The position numbers and the translations under genes were made by a program. Positions 39,829 to 52,848 of a DNA stretch of 64,000 nucleotides are shown piece after piece. The DNA is from Heracleum sosnowskyi (lineage: Eukaryota > Streptophyta > Magnoliopsida > Apiales > Apiaceae): positions 82,360,685 to 82,424,684 of the forward strand of contig CM061238.1 in NCBI GenBank assembly GCA_030848705.1, written 5' to 3'. The notes under the pieces were generated by a model. The model searched no databases, was not told the DNA's origin, and saw nothing but the letters and a program-made list of their open reading frames with translations. Every line of letters starts with the position of its first letter. The first letter of the stretch is position 1.

Positions 39829-42800
39829 TTGCAGGGTAAGGTTAAAAGCTCAAAGGTCGTGTGGATTCTGGATAGTGGCTGTTCTAGACACATGACAGGT
39901 GAAGAGTCCCTGCTTACAGAGGTGGTTAAGAAGACCGGCCCGATTGTAACCTTTGGAGATGACAGCAAAGGATTCACTACGGGATATGGTAAATTAAAAG
40001 TTGGAAATGTCATCATTGAAAACATCTCTCTTGTTGAAGGATTGAAGCACAATCTTCTAAGTATCAGTCAGTTCTGTTATAAAGGCTACAATGTAGATTT
40101 CAGAAAAGACAAGTGCTTGATCACCAACAGGAAGGATGAGAAGCTTACTCTACTGGGAGTGAGAAAAGGAAATTTGTTTATAGCTGACTTAAGTTCTACC
40201 AGTGAAGGAGAAGTTACATGTTTCTACAGTAAGGCATCTTCAGAACAAAGTTGGCTATGACACAAGAAGCTCTCACATCTGAACTTCAAAACTATGAACT
40301 CTTTGGTAAAGAGAGAGTTAGTGAGAGGGTTGCCCCTGATGGAATTCAATCAGGAGGGACTATGTGAAGCATGTGAAAAGGGGAAGTCGAAGAAAGCATC
40401 ACATGGAAGCAAAGGAATGACAAGCATTGCTGAACCATTACAACTGATTCATATGGATTTATTTGGTCCAGTCAATGTTATGTCACTTTCAAGAAAAAGA
40501 TATACATTGGTGATGGTGGATGACTACTCTAAATACACGTGGGTGTTGTTCATACAATCAAAGGATGAAGCAACACAACTAATCATTGATCACATCAAGA
40601 AGATAGAAGTGGAAGCTAAGCTACCTATGCGGACAATCAGATCAGACAATGGAACTGAATTCAAGAATGCAGTTCTTAATGATTTCTGCTCAGAGAAAGG
40701 AATATCAAGACAGTTTTCAGCACCAAGAACTCCTCAACAGAATGGAGTAGTGGAAAGGAAGAACATGACCTTGGTTGAAGCAGCAAGGACCATGTTGAAT
40801 GAAGCAAAACTTCCTACTTACTTTTGGGCTGAAGCAGTGAATACAGCTTACTACACTCAGAATCGAACCCTGATCAACAAAGATCATGAAAAGACTCCGT
40901 ATGAGTTAATGGCCAACAAGAAACCAACACTGAAGTACTTTCATGTGTTTGGTGCAAAGTGCTTTGTACTTAAAGATGGAGAACATCTTGGCAAGTTTGA
41001 TGCCAAAGCAGATGAAGGCATTTTTCTGGGCTATTCTCTGGAATCTAAGGCCTTCAGGGGGTATATGTGACTGAAGATAAGAAGGTGTTGGAAAGCTTTA
41101 ATGTAACATTTGACGACACCAAAAGACCAGGCCTGCAAACAAGAGAGAACTCTGAATCCTTGGTATTTGAAAATTTATCAGGAGATCTCTCTGACAATGA
41201 AGTAGAACCTGAAGTTGTTACAGTTATTAATAATAATCATGATGATAATGATTCTGGACCAAGTGGTGATAGTGGTGGACATACTCAAACTACTACTAGA
41301 TCCACTAGTCAATCAACAGGGTCAACAGATCATACCGTCAACAACTCAGGGGGAGCAGAAGAAGGATCAACTAGTCACACTCCACAACATCTTGAACAAG
41401 GAGAATCATCAAGATCGCATCTGCCAAGACAAAGGGTATGGAATAGAGATCATCCCTTTCACTTGATCATTGGTGATCCGGACACAGGAGTGAGAACTAG
41501 GAGAACATCACAAAATGAATGTCACTATTCTGGGTTTCTTTCAGAAACAGAACCTAAGAAAGTTGAAGATGCTCTAGATGATCCAGATTGGGTGATTGCT
41601 ATGCAAGAGGAACTCAATCAGTTTGAAAGGCAGAAAGTTTGGAAGCTGGTACCCAGGCCTAAGGGAAAATCTGTTATTGGAACAAGATGGGTATTCAGAA
41701 ATAAGTTGGACGAAGATGGCATTGTAACGAGAAACAAAGCCAGACTGGTTGCTAAAGGTTACTCTCAAGAAGAGGGTAGAGATTATGATGAAACCTATGC
41801 ACCGGTAGCAAGACTTGAGGCCATCAGAATGTTTCTGGCATTCGTAGCACATTCCAATTACAAGGTATATCAGATGGATGTGAAGAGTGCTTTTCTGAAC
41901 GGGGAGTTAGAAGAAGAAGTGTATGTGGAACAACCTCCATGTTTTGAGGATTCAAAACTGGCAGACTTTGTGTACTTTCTATTCAAAGCTCTCTATGGAC
42001 TCAAACAAGCTCCAAGGACATGGTATGACACTTTCTCTGAATTCTTACTTGAAAATGATTTTACAAGAGGTGTTGTAGACAAGACTCTCTTTTACAAAAA
42101 GCACAAAAATGATTTGATATTGGTGCAAGTATATGTTGATGACATAATATTTGGTTCTACTAATTATGATCTATGCAAGAGATTTGCTAAGTTAATGCAG
42201 AGTCGTTATGAAATGAGCATGATGGGTGAATTGTCATTCTTTCTTGGACTGCAAGTATACCAAAGACAAGATGGTATATTCATTTGTCAGTCCAAGTACA
42301 TTAAAGATCTTCTGAAGAAGTATCAAATGGAAGACTCATCTACATCAAAGACTCCTATGCCAACTGTTAATCCCAAATGACCTAACAGAATTGTAGAAGG
42401 GGGGGGGGGGGTTGAATACAATTCTTGATATTTCTCAAACTTAAAAACAATTTACAACTTAAAACTGAACTTATAAAATAAAAACCACAAGAACTTAATA
42501 ATTTCAGTTGGATTGTTTGATGATCCAACTGAAGTGATTTTTATTGCGGAAATAATCTGTGATACAAAAGTACACAGCTGCTCAGTTACAATTATTTAGA
42601 GAAGAAAATGCTCTCAAAGATAGCTAATACAATCTATTTGTTTTTCTTCTCTTGTATATAAAGTAACTGCTACACTTGGTTATATAAACCCAAGTTTACA
42701 ACTCTATTTTTGGCTACACTAAAAGTACAATGAGTAACCGCCAATAGTTTGCTTTTCATCCCTTTGTCTAGTGGTCCTTGGAGATATTTGCTTTTGTCTT

Positions 42801-44087
42801 CATGCTTATTATGATCACTCCTAAGAGCCCAATTGGAAACTGGGATGTTTCCTTATTCCTCATGTCCATTTTAATGGTTTCCAATGCAAAGTACACTTCC
42901 ACATCTCCTTTAGATCTGTTCAGTAAACTGTCACTATCACTTTGTCAACTATTCAGAAAAGCAATAATGATTCGTTGATAGTAGGGAGATGTCTTTCGTT
43001 GATAGCTTTATTCTTCATTTCGTTGATGAGTAAACTCCATACCATTGACAGAGTAATCTTCATTCCGTTGACATGTCTTCACTTAGGCAAAATTACAAGG
43101 CATAAGATATTTACAATTAACCAACCTATTTTGCCTATCTAGTACTTAGTCAACATGACTTAGAAAACCTATCCAATATCTACAATGAAATGCATATCAA
43201 ACTAGAAGTATTGTACAGTGCAATTGCTACATCACTCATTTCGTTGATGAGCTTCCTGTCAACGGAATGCTGCAAAGCATGCCATTTCGTTGACAGCTAC
43301 AAAATGACTTTACACAAATTCTACTAAGTGTTTTATGTTTATCATCAAGAACAACATATTCCTAACACCAACTGCCACTAAGCTTGATAAGGATGAAACT
43401 GGTAAGAAGGTTGACATCACAGGCTACAGAGGTATGATAGGCTCATTACTTTATCTCACTACAAGTAGACCAGATATAATGTTTGCAACATGCTTGTGTG
43501 CTAGGTTTCAGTCTGATCCTAAAGAATCTCATCTAATAGCTGTTAAGCGAATATTTAGATATCTTAAGGGGACTCCAAATCTTGGAATCTGGTACCCTAA
43601 AGATACAGGATTTGATCTTATTGGATACACAAACCCTGATTTTGCAGGTTGTAAGATTGATCGGAAAAGTACTTCAGGAAGCTGTCAGTTTCTTGGAAGA
43701 AGGTTAGTTTCCTGGTATATCAAGAAGCAGCATTCAGTGTCCGCATCAACAGCTGAGGCTGAATACATTGCTGCTGGTAGCTGCTGTGCTCAGATATTGT
43801 GGATGAGAAACCAACTCCGTGACTATGGGCTTTTGTTGACAAAGATTCCAATATTTTGCGACAACACAAGTGCCATAGCAATCTCTAACAACCCAGTGCA
43901 ACACTCGAGGACAAAGCACATCGACATCAGGTATCATTTTATCCGAGAGCATGTCATGAATGGAACTGTGGAGTTAAATTTTGTACCCACAGAGGAACAA
44001 ATTGCAGACATCTTTACTAAACCGCTTGATGAATCCACTTTTTCAAAGCTGGTTGGTGAACTTGGGATGTTAAATCTTTCTAATTGA
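39829..44087 (+). pseudogene. pol: A1 pol, inactivated and split by a solo LTR
   Basis: Protease and zinc domain start normally, then a TGA at 40258-40260 (in LWHKK, Trp codon) ends the first block. Integrase core D, D, E motifs follow (40294-41070), then two extra G near 41058 shift the frame. RT (YVDDIIFG) runs in 41067-42364 until the family C solo LTR. The remaining RT/RNase H part is 43373-44087. The RNase H motif reads GYTNPDFAG, the first catalytic Asp being changed to Asn. Ends LGMLNLSN like A2. Confidence 0.9.
42365..43367 (-). mobile_element. family C solo LTR
   Basis: 1003 bases, TGTTAATCCC to CCTAACA, between CCAAC duplications (42360-42364 and 43368-43372). No internal sequence remains, as expected after LTR-LTR recombination. 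TATA-like TATATA at about 42655-42661 (minus strand), C-run hairpin at 42387-42425, CGTTGA words in U3 (about 42965-43300). Confidence 0.95.
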
Positions 44088-45492
44088 TTTTGATTAGAAG
44101 TCAGTAACTGCAGATAGTCCTAGTAAATACATGAGTTTAAGAATTTCTATATCCTTAGGACTCGTGAATTTATTTTCTGGAGCAATTCTCGTAGTTAGGA
44201 TTATTGTACTAATTTAATGTCATAATTATGGATGATATATCTTCTGGCATTTAATTGGTTATTAATTCTAAAGATTATTTAGATGCTAATATTTGTTCTA
44301 AGTATTCAAGCATTTATTTAATTTGAATTAATTTACTTTGTTTTTAACATTGTAGATTATTGCAGCATAATTTATTGGATTTTAATTGATTAATATCATT
44401 TAATGATATTTAGTTGATTTTATTCTAAGAAAATTGTGAATTTTCTGTTAACAATTGATTTTGGTAAATTTTAAAAGATTTATTCAAAATAAAACTTGAC
44501 AGGAAATACAAATTTTGAATTTTAGAACAAGAACAGGTTTTAAAATTTGAAAAGAAGCAAAAAAATATCGATTTTTTAGGATTTTCGATGGATTTTCTAA
44601 GTACTGGACAAAAACTATCGAATGAAATATTCGATGGTTTTTGAAAAAGAAAGGAAATCTATCGAAGGACATATCTCGATAGTTTTTGAGAATAAAATGA
44701 AATCTATCGAAAGAAATAAATTCTTTAATATTTTATATTCTCGATAGTTTTTTAGAAAGACAAGAGTTCGATAGTTTTTAGTTTAAAAAGAAAAAGCTTT
44801 CGATGGTTTTTGAAAAGGTCGGTTTGAATTCTTATTTTTAAATACTTCGATAGTTTTTCAAAAACTATCGAAGTAAAATTGACCATTTTACCCCTAAAAT
44901 AAAACCATCGACAGCTCATTTTAAAACTATCGAATGTGAAAGGACGAAAATACCCCTGAAAGATCAGTAAGTATTTATATGGCCCTTAGACGTTTTTCTT
45001 TTGTCATTTTTCAGATCTAAGGAGTGATACATATATACTTACATATATTTACGATTAAGAACAATAAGAACTCGATAGTTTTCGTGTTTAACCGAGAATT
45101 ACCCACAGTAAATCCAGTTTAACCACAGTGATTTCATTTTCAACAGTGAGAACTCTGTACTTTGTGATTACTGTGTTTTCTAATCTTGGTTTTGTTTAAA
45201 AAAAAAAAAATCTATCGAAAGAAAATTTTCGAACCTTAAGTGATTTAAACTGTTCTTGAATAGTAAGTTTTGGTTGAAATCATTTTCATTCGAAGTGTGT
45301 TTCAATTAAAATTACTCTTCTTGAGTTAGAAAATTAGGGTTCTTAAATTGGGTGTTTTAATTGTTCGAAGTTGTTAAGGTGTTAAAAAGGGGTTATTTTG
45401 TTTCAAATTTGATTAATTAGAAATAATTAATTAAATTTAAGTGAAAAATTAGTTTTGGTTTAAGAAATAATTGTCTGGAAATTTGAAACATA
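44088..45492 (+). repeat. A1 pol to third-ORF spacer with palindromic word cluster
   Basis: Same position and design as the A2 spacer; the CGATAG cluster spans about 44569-44937, with further copies near 45073 and 45211. No coding sequence. Confidence 0.78.
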
Positions 45493-48400
45493 ATGGCTAG
45501 AGAATTTATTATTACCAAGACTAATCATGTCTCGTTTCAAAACCTGCAAGCCATTACGAACTTACAGTTTCGTGCATGGGCAGAGTTTTTGAATACAGGT
45601 TCGTTAGTGGCATATTCTTTAAGTACTCCCGTAGTCCTTTGCATCGATCAATTGACTGCGTTGTACACAACCGCCACGGATACAAGTGAGAATAACATTA
45701 GATCCTTCAGTTTTGTTGTGCCAGGGGGCAGAACAATAAGGGTTACGGAACAAGATTTCAATAGAATACTACATTTTCCAACAGAAAACCTTGTTCCGGA
45801 TCCCACGAATGAGGAGATACATGCTTTCTTCACTCTCATTAGAAGTCAACAACCAAACTTCTTTGTGGGAGAGTTCCTTAAGAATTACCTGACAAAGCCA
45901 TGGAACTTTTTCTTTCATACCCTAATCCATGTTTTTACTGCCAAGCTAACAAATCTGCATGGTATTCCCTTATTCCTTCAAAAGATAGGGTTTGCCATTG
46001 CCAACAATAGGCATATTAACATAGGACAGCTAGTGATTGATCAAGTCATTCTGTGCATGGGACCACTGGATGAAAGAACAGGCATGGACGATGTGCTTTG
46101 TTTCTATCCTAGGTTCCTACAGCTAATTCTCAATGATATCTTAACAGATGATGAACGTGAGACATTTGCAGACGAGGAGACCATGGAGTGCATGAAGATG
46201 AAGAGCAATGCAATAACCGCTCTTATAAGAAAGACACATCTTCCAGGGGTACCCACTGTTCTCACAGAATATCTAAGAACGGTGCCCCTACCACTTCTAC
46301 CCCCAGGGGAACAGGTAATTGAAGGTAATATTCCTCCACCTCAACCTGAAATGGCACCGGAACCAGTGGATGTTGATCCAGAGCCCTCAGTGGCCATTCC
46401 TGACCAGGAGGTTGCAAACCCACAATCTCTAACCACGGTCGAAGAGCCTTTGGAAGAGCCAAATGAAACCATAAACGAACCTCCTTCCCCTACTATACCC
46501 AACATTCAGACATCCGTGAGTGTAGAGGGAGATAGTGCCAAAGCAGCACCACATAAGGAGATACACCCTTCAACAATAGCTCTGCCTTCCTCTAAAAGGA
46601 GAAGAATAGAAACCGAGGCAACTGTTGATACTTTATTTCAAACTTCCAAAGCGCCCTTTATTGATTTTTCTGATGCTGATTGGGCTACACTAACCAAAGC
46701 AATATCTGAACCAATAACTCAATCTAGCAAGGAGGAATTGACGGAAGCAACTGGTGTTCCGACCATTTTACGGTCAGGTTCACTGGTTGAAGGTTCTAAG
46801 AACCAAGTGTCTTCACAGACGTCGAGAGAAGGCTTTGACCTAAATGCACAATCTAAAGGGTCATTGTCTACCTCCCCAGATGGAACATATCTGGATCCTG
46901 CGGGTAAAGGGTCTGACGTAGGTGCGGATCGGCAACTCGGTGACAATGAATCAATTACTATTGAGGAGTTAACTGAGGTAAAGTCTTCACAGACTATTGG
47001 GGAAGATTCAGGATCTCTGCTGTTAATAGAGCCTGTTTCTAACCCCCTAGAGATTCAAACTCTAGATCCTTCAAAGGATATATCATCTACGGATGATCAA
47101 CAACTTGGTTTATCCAAGGACGGGGACTTGCGAAGCCCCATTGCACCACCGGTGACCTCCTTAAGGACGACTACGGTGTTTTCTTCTGCAGGTACAACTA
47201 GCACAAGGGGATTGAGTGAAACAAAAACACTTACACCTGGCCTGAGTGGGAAAGGAAAAATGAGTGAAACACCGACAGAAACGTTGAGTGTACACCCAGA
47301 GCCAAATGTGAGGAGTGACACCCTAACCCTACCAAACATAGATGATCTGCTATTACCGACAGAAAGAGAGGTACATGTTCAATCCACCCTCAAGGAGATG
47401 ACAGTTCACGACAAACAAGGAAATCCACTATTCAAGGTTCCACTGAGACCTTCCTTTGACCAAGGGATCTCCTCTGGTCAAGCCGATGCTTCTTTAAAGA
47501 CAATTCAAGAGAAGATTGACTTGGCTGCAGCTGATTCTAGAAGAACATGCAGGGTCTTAGGCAGTGCATCTGGCACTATAACAGGTACTAAACTGGCAGT
47601 GGACTCCTTGAAGAAGGAAGCTATGGAAAAACTGGTCGAACTGAGGACAGATGTCAAAGAGCTTAAAGATGGATTCATGAATGAAGTTAATGCTCTGCAA
47701 CAAGGACAAGAAGCTTTGAAGGAAGACGTTCTGGTTATCCGGGATGGTCAAGCTAGGGTAAAAGATGCAATGAACACCCTTTCTAGAGTGGAGTCTAAGC
47801 TGAACCAGAGACTGGACAAGATTGAAAAGACTACCAACTCCAGATTGGATGACATTGACCTGAAGCTGGCTTCTGTGCATGAGATGAATAAGGAGCTGAT
47901 GGACTTCATGGAGAATCAAGGTGACGGGGTACAGTCTATTTGGAATATGTTGAGGAACCAACAACCCGGACCTTCACAACAACAACCTGATCCTTCTACT
48001 ACCTTTTACAATGAGGATAACTACATCGAGGATTCCTCAACTAAGGGGGAGAAAGTTGAAGAAGGGTAAACAAATGAAGTGACTAATGAAGGTTGGCAAA
48101 CAACTGGATGGGGAGTTTGGGAAACCAATGAAGCTATTCCAGTTAGATAGTACTGGATTGAGGACATAGTACAAGAAGAGGAAAGTGAATAGGAATTTGA
48201 GGTCATGCAAGAGCAACCGATTCAGGAGGAGCATGAGCCATATTATCCGGAGCCAATAGAACATCCTATCTTGGATGATGATATGGAAGAAGAAACAAAT
48301 CCTCTATCACTGGAAGAAGAAGCTGCCTTGGAGATGGTGAAAGCTCAAAGAGCTGAAATAGATGCCAGGCAAGCTGAGAGAGAAAGACACCAAGCAGTTC

Positions 48401-49299
48401 TAAGGATTGAGAAGTTAAAAAGATCCAAGGTGTATGCTGAAGCAAGGAAGAAGAAGATGATGGATTTGGCAAATAAGCAAGGTACTGACTGTGAGATGGC
48501 TTATAAAACCTTTTGTGGAGTTGAAGACGGATTAGAAGTCAACGACAATGCGGAGGTGGAAGTCATAATTCAGGACATAAGAAGTGCAAATCCTGATGAT
48601 CATACTTACTTCACTGCACTGAGGAATACTGTGATCTTTCTGAAAGCCGGGGTTAAAGCAAATGGTGCCTGGAACATATTGATCAATTTTCTTGAGAAAG
48701 GTACATTTGTGATTTCCACTAAGTTTTTAGAACAGAGAACATACACAGAACTGCAGGTGATTCTCATCAAGATACAAAGGACTACAAGGCTAAATGAACT
48801 GCTTCGTGAGCATGTTAAGGAGATCTTGATGAAAGTCGGTCCAGAGATTACTGAAGATCCTCCAATGGTTAGATTCATGACGAATGACTTGTTCAGAATC
48901 TGCTATTTGGCTGAGGACAAACTGAGAGACTATCCAAACAACTATCTAATATCAGTTGAGAAGTATCTTAGATCCACTGGATTCTCATCAACGGAGAAGG
49001 ACAAAACAGCAGACACTCTTAGAAGATTTCTAATGGAGAATGTTCCTTACTATAGGAAAATAGTGGAAAGAGGATTGGAAGTGCATCCCAGACTACCAAA
49101 CATGCCAAAGCTAAACAAGAAAGATGTTAACATTGCATGGTTATGGACTGGAGTGGGACAAGAGGTTGAGTACATTGGAAGACACATTCAAGGAGCAATC
49201 CTTAAACCTGGAGAACCACTGCACTATCCTTCTGTGATTGATTATCAAGCTGCTAACTCCAATCCAATGATTGAAGAAGGTGAGATCGAAATGGACTGA
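45493..49299 (+). pseudogene. A1 third ORF with three clustered stops
   Basis: ATG at 45493 (MAREFIITKTNHVSFQ). The frame is the same throughout its 1,268 codons, but TAA at 48067, TAG at 48148 and TAG at 48190 break it within 42 codons of the acidic linker. The N-terminal region, NLS-like SSKRRRIE, coiled coil and C-terminal domain match A2. It ends EEGEIEMD before TGA. Confidence 0.88.
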
Positions 49300-49536
49300 A
49301 GACAAGAAGCAAAAGACAAAAAGAACTATTAGCTCAGACTAGAGGAGCAACTTCATTGTATAAAGTTTTATTGTTTTTTGATTTATGAAATCTGCAAATG
49401 TATATATATCTGATCCAGAATGCACTTAATATTATTCAAGCTGTCTTACTTTAATTAGTTTAATGTTTCCTTAGTTAGTTGAGTTATCCTCGAGGTATTT
49501 GCTTGTCGAACTCTATCCAATCAAATAGGGGGAGAT
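49300..49536 (+). other. A1 3' untranslated region and polypurine tract
   Basis: Ends AATAGGGGGAGAT (49524-49536) before the 3' LTR, identical to A2. Confidence 0.85.
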
Positions 49537-50644
49537 TGTAAAGCATAATGTAACATAAGATGAAACAGAGATAACTACAACTCAACAAAGGACAAAACAG
49601 ACAATAATATTAACAGAAGCACAGGAATCCAGAATCAAAGAAGATAAGGTAAACTCAAAAAATCAAAATGCGTTATGTATTCTTAAAGTCCGTAAACAGG
49701 TCACGGAAAGAAGTTCATGAAAATGTTCAAGCCTCAGTGACAGCAATAGAAACAAGACTTTCAAGACGATAGAAGTATGTGAATGATTTAGGGTTAAGTA
49801 CCACAGGATTCCAGTGATTTAATTGAAGCAACCAGAACGACAAAGGACTTATCAGCAGCATTGAATTGAAGACATAGAAGAAGAATTGATCAAGTGTTAT
49901 TCATCTGTGAATCAGACCAGTTGCACTAGTTGACGACACTTAAAAGATCAAGTTGTTTTATCGTCTCAGAAGAAATTGATACAGTCTAAAACTGAAACAC
50001 CCTGGAGCTCAGAAGCTTTTCTAAAAGATCAAGGACTAGAAAAGGATTCGATAGTTTTTCTATTTAGAAAACTATCGAATGAGATTTAAGAAAACCATTT
50101 GAAAACTAAAGTAAAGTAATTTACTTTTCGATAGTTTTTATTTAAAAACTATCGAATGGTAAATTCATTTATTCATTCGATAGTTTACAAATGTAGAAGC
50201 AGGTGAAAAGGTTACTTTGTTTGACAGGTTGATGAAAATTGGACGGCCAGGATTGCACCTTCAATTTTGGTTCGATAGTTTTCAAATCCAAGACTACAAT
50301 TACTACAGAGGAAGTGTGTCTTCTTCAGTTAAGGCATTTTACACAGAGACATTACTGAGAGAGAGAATTGAGCCGGAGAAATTATCAGAGAATTTAATAG
50401 TGCTCAGAACTTGATCATTGTATTGAATTTGTGTAACCTTAAACTCATTGAAGCTAATCTACGGATTAGAAATTGTAGCACCCCTCGAGGTTTATATTTA
50501 TAAAAAGATATATTCCCCGAATCTTGGTTTGGTTTGGTGTGTTTGATTTCATTATAGAACTGAATGATTAATCCGCGAACGAAATTAAATTATTTGTGAG
50601 TATCGTATTCAACCCCCCCCTTCTACGATACTTTGGACCTAACA
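49537..50644 (+). repeat. A1 3' LTR
   Basis: 1108 bases; about 17 substitutions and one 1-base indel from the 5' LTR at 9648. U3 hairpins at 50046-50080 and 50127-50156, both perfect here. Followed by TAGTC at 50645-50649. Confidence 0.93.
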
Positions 50645-50649
50645 TAGTC

Positions 50650-52848
50650 CGTTCTTGTTGTTGATCTGACATGATTATGGATAGAGGGCTTTGATTGTGT
50701 GTGTTCCCAGCTTTGATTTAACACCAAGAACGTAGAATTTCATGTAAGATTTAGTGAGATCGTGTTTTGGCCGGAAAAACCGAACCCTGTTTGTTTGACC
50801 GGATTTTTGGAACGATTCCGGTATGTTTTGGCTGTGATTTTGTGTTAGTTGTGTTGGTTGTGAAGTGTAGAACAGAAACCCTCAAAGAATCCAGAGTTTT
50901 AGACAAGTTTTTGGCAAGTTACGTTTTCCGCTGGCCGGACGCCGGCCGGAAACTGGAAAACCCAGTTTCCGGCGGGTTGTTCTTGGCGAGCCGGAAATGT
51001 TCTTGATGACCCGTTTTGAAACCCTAACCCGACCCGGGTTCAATCTTCAAAACCCTAATTTTATTTCAGAAAACTGTTTTTGAATTTTATTTTAAATTTA
51101 ATTCGAAAATAGTTTAAATATTTATAAAAATCATATTTTTATTTTAAAATACATTTTTAAATTCAGTAAATTCTGAAAAATTATATTTATTTATTTAAAT
51201 TCGAAAACTGATTAAATTTAGTTATTTTAATTATTTTTAATTAATTCTTTTAATCAGTCAATTCTTAATAATTAATTATTAATTAGATTTAATTAATTTT
51301 AATTAATTTTAATTATTTTCTAGCTTGATTTAATTATTAAAAATAGTTTGAGCATTTAGAAGTTGTCAATTAATTTTTATTAATTGATTTAATTGTTTTT
51401 AAATACTTATATTGGGATTAAAAATCCGATTTTTGATTTAAAAATTGTTTGCGATTTATTTAAATTCAAATAAGCCTCGAATATTGTTTTAAAAATATTT
51501 ATAAGTTCTATATGGTTTATATGAGTTGAATAATGTGTTTTAATAGTCCGTAAATGCCCGTACGAGGGCTAATGTCTGAGTTTTAATTACCGTAAATTAG
51601 ATCGGGCATCCGATAGGAACCCGATTACTTGTTTAAATTTGAAAATGGTTATGAGTGTATATCGAGGATAGGACGAGGATAGTTAGACTTACTGTAATGA
51701 GTTGTTTATTATAGAATCGAGTTCCCGGAGCAAGGGAAAGGAGAAGGTAGAGTAAGCGTGGTAGAATTCCGTCAGCTACGTAGACCAGACAAGTATATGT
51801 GCCTTTACTTGTTGATTCAATTATTATTGTCCCTAATGATATTATGTATGTTACCATTAGAACGATTCAGATTATTCGATCTTCACCTCGTATTTGAGCA
51901 ACTGATGCTATTTCCTTGAATATTCTTAAATTCTTGATTAAATCCACAATCGTGTCGGATATCAGAAACCTTCATTTCAATTCACTTGTGTTGACTATAA
52001 TCATTGTTGACCTTCTTAAATGTGTACTTATGTACCGTTGAAACCATTTCGAATCTATTTCTCGAACTTCATTTGATATTGAGCAGTTGAAGCTCTTTTA
52101 CAACTATTGCATCCTTTCATTGTGTACTTATCTTGTTATGCATGTTATTGCTTATACTCTGTGATAGAATTGGCATGTTTAAAAATGTGACCAGTAATGG
52201 TCGGGCCATATTTATGGTTGTAATAATTTAAGGCCCAGATGGCCATGGATCCTAGTGGAGGACTATGCTATAAGCTAGTCCGGGGTTGATGCGTGACTGA
52301 TCAGCAGCTCAACCTTTGTATTTGAAAAATGTAAAAGTCCAATTCTAATCATTCTTTCTTCAATAAAGATTGTTAAAAGCATATGTTTGACTTGTATATT
52401 GCTGATTCAGATAACTGAAATCCTTCCTTTCATTATGGAACTGTGATTGATATATATTATGCTTGCTGAGCACTTGTGGCTCATACTTGTTTTGTTTCTA
52501 ACCCTATTCCAGTGAAGCGAGAGAATGAGCAGACACAGCGCTAGTGACAGTTCTCCAGATGCTAGGAGACCACCCCGAGTGATTCTCATTGGACGGGTAG
52601 TTGTTTTGTTTTGGCAGTTAGACTAGATGTCTAGCTTTGTATATTAAGTTGTGTAATAATAAATTTGAACTGGTTTGTAATAACAATGTTGACTTAGAAG
52701 CTTGTTTCATGCCATAATCTGGATGCGGTCTTGGATAAGGGGTGTTTTATGTTATTATTATATTATGCATGTGCTATATTCAGGTATGTTAAGTTTCGTT
52801 GGTCGAGTGACTCCCCAAATCTGTACCCCGGGTTTGGAGGGTGTCACA
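50650..52848 (+). repeat. gypsy 3' LTR, second part
   Basis: Continues the LTR begun at 8651. Contains a GC-rich CCGG block (about 50930-50990), a very AT-rich stretch (about 51060-51540) and ends with a hairpin (52811-52840) and TGTCACA. The sequence after 52848 is copia gag, so the gypsy element had inserted in that gag. The ORF at 50767-51006 looks like chance. Confidence 0.85.

Larger units (their letters stand above)
9648..50644 (+). mobile_element. family A copia element A1 (host of A2, B and a solo LTR)
   Basis: The 5' LTR is 9648-10754 and the 3' LTR 49537-50644, with TAGTC on both sides. The two LTRs differ by about 17 substitutions and one indel and share diagnostic U3 differences from A2. 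Removing A2 (11496-36061 plus its duplication) and the solo LTR leaves about 15.4 kb: LTR, primer site, partial gag, an internal LTR 3' piece, a second primer site, full gag, pol, third ORF, LTR. The extra gag/R-U5 block is abnormal (see findings). gag, pol and the third ORF all carry inactivating changes. Confidence 0.85.

Noticed and set aside
37022..50644. A separate fourth family A element with a truncated 5' LTR, adjacent to A1
   Set aside because: The 3' LTR at 49537 pairs with the LTR at 9648: the same TAGTC flanks and shared U3 differences from A2. The internal piece has no duplication on its left. A recombination between two elements remains possible and is noted in the finding.
50767..51006. 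Small gene of 79 codons in the gypsy LTR
   Set aside because: It begins at a non-ATG codon and has no motif; the GC-rich CCGG block accounts for the open frame.
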